A program made the position numbers and the translations under genes. Source: Coemansia sp. RSA 1804 (Eukaryota > Kickxellomycota > Kickxellomycetes > Kickxellales > Kickxellaceae). From it: a DNA stretch of 13,226 bases. Under the pieces are notes generated by a model. The model was not told the DNA's origin. It did no database searches and worked only from the letters and a program-made list of their open reading frames with translations. The stretch is from positions 1-13,226 of the forward strand of contig JANBTH010000648.1 of NCBI GenBank assembly GCA_027578815.1, given 5' to 3'. This document shows positions 1 to 6,581 of this stretch, piece after piece (positions within the stretch are counted from its first letter, which is position 1; the number at the start of each line of letters is the position of its first letter).

Positions 1-420
1 GACTGGCAATGCAAATGCCACGGGCAAAAGAAGATACTGACATGCTACGACAACTGTCCCGATAGCGAGAACCGCACGCTACAAGAGATGCAGGTCCAGA
101 TCTACTGTGCTGCTGTGAATGGCAAGGAATACAACAGCGAGCTTATTGACAGAATGACACGGCCAGCAAAGATTATTGCCGACGAGGATCAGCAGGCCCA
201 ACCGACACATGCGCCCGAGGTAAACAAGAACGCTCAGAATAGCCCTCCGCCAAAACAAACCTCTGAGGCCAGACGACTAAACGATGAGCCATTGGCAAAA
301 GGCAGTGGCCGCGACGAGAGTAATTTTAGCGTGCTTAACAACGCACCTGCTGCCAAAGGTATTGGTGGAGTTTCTATTGTTGCTTCAATTATTGCAATTG
401 CCGCTACAGGGTTGTTTTAG
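1..420 (+). CDS. 3' end of a secreted Cys-rich, probably GPI-anchored protein (5' partial)
   Basis: The frame is open from base 1 to a TAG at 418-420 and gives 139 residues. The start lies outside the window; the ATG at 88 is internal, because the frame is already coding before it. The fragment opens with a cysteine-rich piece (DWQCKCHGQKKILTCYDNC, then a further Cys in QIYCAAV). This resembles the Cys-rich domain of fungal proteins annotated as GPI-anchored Ser/Thr-rich. A polar, low-complexity Asn/Pro/Lys/Ser stretch follows (about residues 60-115). The chain ends in roughly 20 small and hydrophobic residues with no charged tail, as expected of a GPI attachment signal. A cleavage (omega) site is plausible in the Asn/Ala/Gly stretch just before it. 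It likely sits at the cell surface or wall. The exact family is uncertain because the N-terminal half is missing. It is convergent with the next gene, with a 108-base gap. Confidence 0.75.
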   Translation, partial: DWQCKCHGQKKILTCYDNCPDSENRTLQEMQVQIYCAAVNGKEYNSELIDRMTRPAKIIADEDQQAQPTHAPEVNKNAQNSPPPKQTSEARRLNDEPLAKGSGRDESNFSVLNNAPAAKGIGGVSIVASIIAIAATGLF

Positions 421-528
421 CCAAGAGCGTCTTTTGTCTAATACTCGATTTTTACTTTGCTTTTTTACTATTACAATGAATATAAATATCCAGATATGTA
501 GCACCAACAAACAAAAGTTAAGATATAT

Positions 529-2088
529 TCAGTCACGGTTGTCCGATCTAGTATCTCTAGTTCCATTATCTGACTCTGATTGATTTTGATTATCGGATCC
601 AGAAGCAAAAATATTGACAGATTCGGGAATGCTTAGTGTCATATACCAGCAAGCAACAAGCGCCACGCCGCTTAGAACCCAGACAAAGTGCGAATTGAAT
701 GGATAATAGAAAGAGTGCTTGATGGACCAGCTCCAGAGATAGCCTGAGATAAGGGGCCCAATCATGAATGTAATCGAATTGAGCTGGTTTTGCAATCCTG
801 TTATAAACCCAAGATAATTTCTTCTAGGCGCAACATTGATGGCTATTATGTTGACGCTAGTGAATGCCAGAATATCGCCATGCATGCGGATGTAAAACTC
901 TACAACAATAAACAGCCAGAAAAAGAAGACCTTCAAAGTGGGAAGTTGCGCAAGATGTAGTCCAAAGAAGCTGCCGGTTGTATTTTCTATACTCTTTGCC
1001 AATATGGAAAGAAATGGAAATGTGGTGCCAAACACTGCAAGCCACAGAATTCCATGACGGTAACAGTCGAGCGTCCCACGTTTACGCACATCATTAGGAT
1101 ATACAAACAACTGCAGATATACGACGAGAATGCCACCTAGCATTAGGGTGTAGCCAATAGTCCGTGCATCCATTCCCAGTCCTCCGTCAACAACATCTGT
1201 AGCAGCAAATATCGGATAAAGCTGATTATGCATTGCAATAGCGAGACATACAATGGTGTTAGTAACAAGGACGCGTATAACGGCGGGTGTCAGGATATCC
1301 AATTTAGACAGGGGTTTTGATCTGGAATCAATCCGACATTGGCCTTCCTCGCTCTGTGCCTCTGACACAAGCGGGGTTGTTTCTGAGGTCGCCTCAACCA
1401 CAGACGATGTGTTTTTCTTTACAATCAATGTTTCTTCCAACTTGAAGAATCCAAGTACCAGTCCAAACAAACTTATAGATGAACCAACAAGACAAGGAAG
1501 CAAATAGGGATACTCGCGGAACAGGACAGAATTTCCAAAGAGCCATGGGTAGCTTTTAACAGGATCAACGAGCAGGCCACCAATAGCACCGCCAACCATG
1601 GTGCCAAGATGCCACATAAGCGGAAGCATAGCCATGACCCGGGCACGGTTAGTGTCGTCGGATATCTCTGCGGCCATAGGCTTAACAACAACAGAGCTTC
1701 CTGTAAATAAACCATTTAGGCAACGCACAACTACAGCCCATGTAAAAGACTTTGAGATGCCGAACAGAGCGAATGTCAGCAAATCGCCCAGAAGCCCAAA
1801 GAGTACTACCGGACGACGGCCGATGCGGTCTGAAAGTATGCCCCAATACATGACCGTCAATATCCTTAGGAAATGGTACGAGGTCAGCAGGATCCCCGCG
1901 TACAGCGATATGTCCTTTGGGTCATGGACTATGTCAAAGTCCTTGACCATCTGATAGAGAAAGGGGAGAATCAGGTTGAATCCTATCGGCTCCGTTAGTC
2001 GCACAGCTAAAAGCACTAAGAGCTTGCTCCAAGGCAACGGAGTCTCTCTGACATTAATGCCGCTTCTTGGTTGTCCCTGGCTGGACAT
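529..2088 (-). CDS. MFS transporter, ZIF-like (DHA1-type), copy 1 of a tandem pair
   Basis: This is a 519-residue major facilitator with about 12 hydrophobic segments, the usual length for the family. Motif A is clear at residues 83-92 (GILSDRIGRR), in the loop between TM2 and TM3. A motif-C-like stretch lies at 162-171, with Gly167 where the antiporter motif usually has Pro. The second half has GPLISGYLWSW at 444-454. The central cytosolic loop (about 221-265) is polar and carries ETTPLV at 236-241, close to the ExxxL[LI] sorting motif. Sequence style matches fungal relatives of the plant zinc-induced facilitator group and yeast YCR023C-type proteins, which are vacuolar or of unknown substrate. 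The substrate here cannot be read from sequence. The ATG at 2088 aligns exactly with the start chosen for the paralogue. The C-terminal tail is hydrophilic (Asp/Asn/Ser). The gene is intronless. Confidence 0.9.
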   Translation of the reverse strand: MSSQGQPRSGINVRETPLPWSKLLVLLAVRLTEPIGFNLILPFLYQMVKDFDIVHDPKDISLYAGILLTSYHFLRILTVMYWGILSDRIGRRPVVLFGLLGDLLTFALFGISKSFTWAVVVRCLNGLFTGSSVVVKPMAAEISDDTNRARVMAMLPLMWHLGTMVGGAIGGLLVDPVKSYPWLFGNSVLFREYPYLLPCLVGSSISLFGLVLGFFKLEETLIVKKNTSSVVEATSETTPLVSEAQSEEGQCRIDSRSKPLSKLDILTPAVIRVLVTNTIVCLAIAMHNQLYPIFAATDVVDGGLGMDARTIGYTLMLGGILVVYLQLFVYPNDVRKRGTLDCYRHGILWLAVFGTTFPFLSILAKSIENTTGSFFGLHLAQLPTLKVFFFWLFIVVEFYIRMHGDILAFTSVNIIAINVAPRRNYLGFITGLQNQLNSITFMIGPLISGYLWSWSIKHSFYYPFNSHFVWVLSGVALVACWYMTLSIPESVNIFASGSDNQNQSESDNGTRDTRSDNRD

Positions 2089-3136
2089 CTCTTCACCAAA
2101 TATTCGTTTTCAGGAAATAAAAACTAAAGATAACTATAAAAATAATGGTGCACTTGAAGATTTGTGCAAAAGGAGCTTGGTATTTGAAAAGACAAATAAC
2201 TCACATCTGTGCAACACTGATTTTCAAGACATGCAGCTGTGCGTACCTGATTGTGGCGCGATAACAGATGACACAGGTCTTTTATTTTGATCAGCCACTA
2301 ACAAGTAAGGTCTTTCACTTTCTTGTCGTTTTATGCATATAAACCTTGTGGCAATCTGTGTGTAAAATGTTGAAGCGCTTTGTTGTTGCTTGGCAAGTCT
2401 GCAAGACAAAAGCAGAAAGTTATCTCAATAGTAAGAAGCACTAGCGTTTAATATGCTCTGAAGTAGATATTGAGTTCTATTGAAACGTCATTATACTAAA
2501 TATGCAATTCTACTTCTGTGTTTTTTTCTATCGTCTGCCTTCTGCAATGCTAAACCGACGCAAACTAATCTGTCACAACAATCTGTATCTCACAACGTAC
2601 AAAAAGATCACAACTTTTCTACTTCACGTCTTTCCCACACCATTACATGTAATAAAAACGTCTACACTCAGAACAGACGTACTACACTCCACCTAAACTA
2701 ATTGTACAATCATGATAAATGTATCTGAGTCTATAAATTATTTCTATACAATATTGGAATTTACATTGCTAAGGCGTCTGAGCAGACTGCCAAGCTAAAG
2801 AGCGTAGCAAGCAACGAATAAAAGAAATATATTTAGCGCAATGATTAAATAAAGAGTATGGTGCTATTAAATAAGCTAGAGATATTTCCATACGACCTAG
2901 GCGTCCAAGGTGTCCATATATAGGCTTTACGAGTTCTGTACTGCTGGGTACTCGGACCTTGGTTTTTTTAAAGGTCTGGCTTTTCATTTACAATGGGACA
3001 GTCAGACAATACAAATTTCCGAACCGTGCCCAGCGCAACTGGAACAAATCTCAGCCAATGCCTCAAACACGATATCAATCTCCAGTCATTGGATATATTT
3101 TATACTCAACTGTATTAAAAGCAACTGACGAAAACA
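2089..3136. other. AT-rich spacer between the two MFS genes
   Basis: About 1.05 kb between the start of MFS copy 1 and the stop of copy 2. It must hold the promoter of copy 1 and the 3' end of copy 2. The only structured element I can support is the E-box block at 2227-2252, shared with the other promoter. Short open frames here mostly begin at GTG or TTG and have no recognisable content. The part around 2930-3100 is somewhat less AT-rich than the rest, but I see no gene in it. Confidence 0.6.
2227..2252 (-). promoter_or_regulatory. Conserved upstream element with E-box, MFS copy 1
   Basis: This 26-base block lies about 139 bases upstream of the MFS copy 1 start. It matches the block at 4885-4910 upstream of copy 2 at 23 of 26 positions (counted by hand). 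The surrounding spacer shows no comparable match. It contains CAGCTG at 2234-2239, an E-box (CANNTG), followed by the shared TGTGCGTA core. A bHLH-type regulator is the natural guess. The block could also simply be leftover homology from the gene duplication. Confidence 0.5.
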
Positions 3137-4696
3137 CTACTTGGGTACGTCTGATTGATCATTGATATGTTCATCACAGGATACAGAGCTATTCTGCTCA
3201 TCGCATCCCGATGCAAACACATTAGCAGATTCAGGAATGCCAAGTGAGATATACCATCCAATCAAGAACGGGATGCTGCTGGCCACCCATGCCAGATGCG
3301 AGTTGAGCGGATAGGGAAGTGTATGCTTGAGGGACCAGCTCCACAGATACCCCGAGACAAGGGGACCAAATATGTAGGTGATTCCATACACAAGGCTCAA
3401 CAACCCGTTTATAAAACCAAGATACTCTTTTCTTGGCGCGGCATTGGAGACAAGAATAAACATGCTGGTCCACGCGAATGCGTCTGCGTGCATGAGAAGA
3501 TAAAGCTCGGCCACAAGAAGGGCCCAAAACAGATAGCTGCTCTGAAGCAGAAACTTTATAATGCCGGATCCATACTGGTCCCCAGCTGAATTTCCGGTAT
3601 GTTTTGCCACGGTTGAAAGCAACGGGCATGTAACGCAAAACAATGCCAGCATCAGGAGGCCGTGTCTGTAGCATCTAAGCGCACCATACTTTAGCTCGTT
3701 TCTCGGAAACACCGCCAGCTGTATGAATATTATAGATACGCTGCATATCACAAAAGTGTATCCAATAGTCTGTGTATCCATGCCTAGTCCTCCGATGGCA
3801 ATATCCGTGGCTGCGAATATTGGGTAAAGTTGGGCCTGCATTGAAAATGCAAACAGCAAACATGCATTTGCGGCAAATAAGCGTATAACTGTTGGTGTTA
3901 GAATATCCCACTTGGAAAAAGGCTCTGGGTTTGGATTGGCTTGACACTGGCCTTCCTCTCTTTGTGACTCGGAGATTAGCGAGGTTGTTTCTGAAACTGG
4001 ACTATCTGATGCGGATTGCGTCTGCTTTACGACCAACGTCTCTTCCAAACAAAAGTAGCCAACTACCATGCCAAAAAGACTTATAGACGACCCAACAAGG
4101 CATGGAAGCAGGAAGGGGTATTCGCGAAACACGACAGAGTTGCCAAAAAGCCATGGATAGTTTGTTACCGGATTGGCAAGCAAACCACCAATAGCACCAC
4201 CAAGCAATGTGCCAACATGAAACATCAACGGAATCATAGACATCATCCGACCACGGTTTGTATCATCAGATATTTCAGCTACAATTGGTTTGATAACAAC
4301 AGCGTTGCCAGTAAAGAAGCCGTTGAGAGAGCGAACGACTATAGCCCATGTGAATGACTTTGAAACACCGAACAGAGCGAATGTCAGCAAATCGCCCAAC
4401 AATCCAATAAGTATTACCGGGCGGCGGCCAATACGGTCGGAAATAGTGCCCCAATATACGGCAGTTATTGTCTTTAATAGCTGATAAGACATGAATAGAA
4501 GAGCGGCATAAAAGGATATGTCCTTTGGGTCATGAACGATGTCGAATCCTCCAACCATTTGGTACATAAAAGGAAGGATGATGGTGAATCCCAATGGCTC
4601 AGTAATTTGAACGGCCAAAAGCACTGCAAGTTTGCCCCATGGCAGTGGAGTCTCCTTGACGCTACTGCCACTTCTTGCTGGTTCCTGTCTGCTCAT
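3137..4696 (-). CDS. MFS transporter, ZIF-like (DHA1-type), copy 2 of a tandem pair
   Basis: This 519-residue MFS protein aligns with copy 1 end to end without a gap. By hand count, 144 of the first 200 residues are identical, and about 54% of residues 401-500. I chose the ATG at 4696 because it aligns with the copy 1 start and gives the same length; the frame extends to 4708, but only to a TTG codon. Motif A is at 83-92 (GTISDRIGRR). The motif-C-like stretch at 162-171 again has Gly167 in place of Pro. The cytosolic loop has ETTSLI at 236-241, a full ExxxL[LI] match. GPLVSGYLWSW is at 444-454. The second half has diverged more than the first, mainly in the loops around 360-390 and the last 30 residues, so substrate range may differ. 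It probably exports or sequesters a small molecule; the substrate is unknown. Confidence 0.9.
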   Translation of the reverse strand: MSRQEPARSGSSVKETPLPWGKLAVLLAVQITEPLGFTIILPFMYQMVGGFDIVHDPKDISFYAALLFMSYQLLKTITAVYWGTISDRIGRRPVILIGLLGDLLTFALFGVSKSFTWAIVVRSLNGFFTGNAVVIKPIVAEISDDTNRGRMMSMIPLMFHVGTLLGGAIGGLLANPVTNYPWLFGNSVVFREYPFLLPCLVGSSISLFGMVVGYFCLEETLVVKQTQSASDSPVSETTSLISESQREEGQCQANPNPEPFSKWDILTPTVIRLFAANACLLFAFSMQAQLYPIFAATDIAIGGLGMDTQTIGYTFVICSVSIIFIQLAVFPRNELKYGALRCYRHGLLMLALFCVTCPLLSTVAKHTGNSAGDQYGSGIIKFLLQSSYLFWALLVAELYLLMHADAFAWTSMFILVSNAAPRKEYLGFINGLLSLVYGITYIFGPLVSGYLWSWSLKHTLPYPLNSHLAWVASSIPFLIGWYISLGIPESANVFASGCDEQNSSVSCDEHINDQSDVPK

Positions 4697-4884
4697 GACT
4701 TTATTCAATGACTTGGTTAAAGATTGACGTCTGAAAATAAGATAAATAGAGTATAAAATTGTTTATTTGCAAAGAAAGCTTTAAAAAATAATAGTCGGTG
4801 AGAGAGATTCAACTTGCTCTTTTCTTTAAATACATTTTTGGTCATCCTTAATTTAAAGTAAAACCTTTTCGGACATGAATTCCC

Positions 4885-4910
4885 AGACATGCACATGTGC
4901 GTATCTGATT
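4885..4910 (-). promoter_or_regulatory. Conserved upstream element with E-box, MFS copy 2
   Basis: This is the partner of the block at 2227-2252, matching 23 of 26 bases, and lies about 189 bases upstream of the copy 2 ATG. The E-box CACATG (4892-4897) occupies the same aligned position as CAGCTG in copy 1. Here it lies inside a perfect 10-base palindrome, GCACATGTGC (4891-4900). The change of both central bases while the CANNTG form survives is what a selected bHLH site would show, although with two sequences this may be chance. Confidence 0.5.
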
Positions 4911-5078
4911 ATTATTGATTGTAAAACATCCCTACAAGAAGAGTATGCAACATGCGTACGCAGTTACACACATCTAAATATGCAGGAACAGGAAAAACAT
5001 GGCACAAATAGATTAGTATTCATAACAAAATAACAATAAAGCATTTTAACAAGGCATAATAAACAGCATATAACCACT

Positions 5079-5103
5079 TTCCTCTAGGAGGAATTCGACG
5101 TCG
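5079..5103 (-). repeat. Small hairpin and palindrome downstream of the Fanzor fragment
   Basis: TTCCTC (5079-5084) and GAGGAA (5088-5093) form a 6-base-pair stem with a 3-base loop. The 8-base palindrome CGACGTCG follows at 5096-5103. On the minus strand these lie about 70-95 bases past the Fanzor stop. That is where Fanzor/TnpB loci carry their right end and the guide-RNA scaffold. I see the structure directly; the link to an omega RNA is inference. Confidence 0.3.
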
Positions 5104-5174
5104 TCCTTGTCCCTAATAGGGGGTGTATTCTATCGCAGAATCGTTAAAGACTGCGGTTTAATGACAGTTGATGA

Positions 5175-5891
5175 CTAGTCTGTGCGTCGACGCTGAGCGG
5201 GGGGACCATTAGCAGGCACCTCGCCATTATCTGGCACAGCTGCATTGTCCCTGACACAATTGCTGCGTTGGAAGCGCTCAGGAACTGCACCGTTTTGCTG
5301 GAGACCGTTTGCAATGTGCCGAAAGTTCATTGCTGCTGCTAGGTCGCGATTCAAACAGCGCGGATGCATCAAATCAGATCGTCTGTCAGCCACGCGTCCA
5401 ATACAAGTAACGTTTTTGCAACGCAGGACAGCGTGGCTCATAATCACTGGCCTCACACCTCGACGGTGCGGCCGCGGATTACCCACTTTAAGAAACTTTT
5501 CCAGTTTGCCCGTCTCGCAGTACGGGCACATCGTTGAAGTAAGATACTCGTCGATGTGTAGGAGACGAAAACCGAGCTTTACAAGCATCCGCCTCATGCC
5601 AACACCAGGAATCGGGGCATGCCAACGAACATTCCTAGCAGACCAGTCACCGAGAATAAGCGTAGGATTCATCCCGAACTTCTTCCTTAGATTTTTAGCT
5701 AGCTCTGACCACATACGTTTCGTGTTAATAAACGCCGATTGTTGCAACTTACGATGTAGCGGCTGCTGCGATGGATTCTCCTTACGCTCAGTTCTGTAAG
5801 CAACACGCTCAGCCTGGTATCTCTTAACAGCTGAAGCTGGCGCTCCTCGTTTTGCACCTGGCGCACATAACCTGACACGCGTTTGGCTCAT
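5175..5891 (-). pseudogene. Fanzor (eukaryotic TnpB-like RNA-guided nuclease), C-terminal fragment
   Basis: This is an uninterrupted 238-codon frame from an ATG at 5891 to TAG. Residues 45-80 resemble the helical region before RuvC-II. RuvC-II is at 78-84 (LILGDWS), with Gly81 where TnpB has catalytic Glu. Glu115 (HIDEYLTS), 34 residues on, fits the relocated glutamate described for Fanzors. The zinc finger is Cys122-Cys125 and Cys158-Cys163. RuvC-III follows at 181-190 (NRDLAAAMNF, Asp183). The tail with VPERFQRS is typical of fungal copies. RuvC-I and the N-terminal guide/target-binding half are absent. An in-frame TAA sits one codon before the ATG, the DNA beyond becomes AT-rich, and only 690 bases separate it from the MATE start, too little for the missing half. 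It is therefore most likely a 5'-truncated relic. The clean frame implies recent truncation or a retained short protein. Nuclease activity is not expected without RuvC-I. Confidence 0.8.
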
Positions 5892-6581
5892 TTTTTATTG
5901 TTTTAATACATTATTATCTAAAAACAACTATTATCAATGTCCAATCGCTATGCTATATCATTCGACATCTTTCAATACTAAAGTAAACGCTTCATACCCA
6001 TTAAAGTAGTTTTTTATTATTTACTGTTGATAAAAACGATAATAATGGTGACAAAGCCAACTTTTCTACCTAGATAGCATGTTTCCAGTGAATAATGATT
6101 AGCTGGTAATAAACTATGCCTTCGCAGATGAGGCTCTAAGCGTGGGCGGACTGGAGAACCCTATGCTTTATTGAATACGCGGGTTAGAGAGACTTTTGCG
6201 TGTGTTCAACATTGGGACAGAATAATTCTGAGCTGTTATAGAAATATCCACTCATGCGGTTTTCTGGGAATGGGACTATTGCTCTTTTTTATGCTTTACC
6301 CACGCGGATACACGGATATCATATATTTTTTTTACAAAAAATGTAGTTTCGACAAATCGGATATGTCTGGATTTACATTTAGTGCATCTCAGCTGTCAAA
6401 CAGTCGAGAGTTAGACATGTGGTTAAGATGGATATTGCCCAAAGTTATAGCCAATTTTCTAATTTAGAGAACGATTTGCCTCTTTCTTCTCTTTTTTTTT
6501 CGTTTTTTCTTTACATTTGAGTTTTTCAATCTTTTTTGAGTGTTAGTATTTGTAATTTGTTTGGTGCACGAACGAGCAAAC
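5892..6581. other. Spacer between the Fanzor fragment and the MATE gene
   Basis: About 690 bases. The first ~230 are very AT-rich (12 G/C in the 60 bases from 5881). A GC-richer patch follows at about 6121-6200 (31 G/C in the 60 bases from 6121). A plus-strand frame stays open from 6132 to 6467, but it has no ATG near its beginning and no recognisable domain. The last ~100 bases are the MATE promoter with its pyrimidine tract. I find no RNA gene and no trace of the missing Fanzor half on the minus strand. Confidence 0.5.
6475..6513 (+). promoter_or_regulatory. Pyrimidine-rich tract upstream of the MATE gene
   Basis: A nearly uninterrupted C/T run (TCTTTCTTCTC, then long T runs) lies about 70-107 bases before the ATG at 6582. 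CT blocks of this kind are common just upstream of transcription starts in fungal promoters. No TATA box is convincing here. Confidence 0.45.

Larger units (their letters stand above)
4697..5174. other. Spacer between MFS copy 2 and the Fanzor fragment
   Basis: About 480 AT-rich bases holding the presumed promoter of MFS copy 2, including the E-box block at 4885-4910 and a perfect 10-base palindrome, TGCGTACGCA, at 4953-4962. The last ~100 bases (about 5079-5174) are less AT-rich and contain a small hairpin, and may be the 3' end of the Fanzor element. No coding frame is supportable. Confidence 0.55.

Noticed and set aside
2480..2701. 73-codon plus-strand frame whose beginning looks like a signal peptide
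   Set aside because: It starts at TTG, a stop lies three codons upstream, and no ATG is available. The hydrophobic run is likely chance in AT-rich DNA.
2769..2987. 72-codon minus-strand frame with an ATG
   Set aside because: No recognisable motif, AT-rich, lies just downstream of MFS copy 2, and no sign of a promoter.
4697..4708. MFS copy 2 start four codons upstream
   Set aside because: The codon is TTG, and the ATG at 4696 aligns with the paralogue and gives equal length.
5245..5799. 184-codon plus-strand frame
   Set aside because: Antisense to the Fanzor fragment, which has clear family motifs; this is a shadow frame.
6171..6467. 98-residue plus-strand protein starting at 6171
   Set aside because: The start is TTG and the frame is open further upstream without an ATG; kept only as an unexplained patch.
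5892..6480. Search for the missing Fanzor N-terminal half on the minus strand
   Set aside because: No DPG-type RuvC-I motif or long frame; multiple stops and strong AT bias.
6540..6581. MATE start 14 codons upstream
   Set aside because: The codon is GTG; the ATG at 6582 has a strong AAACATGG context.
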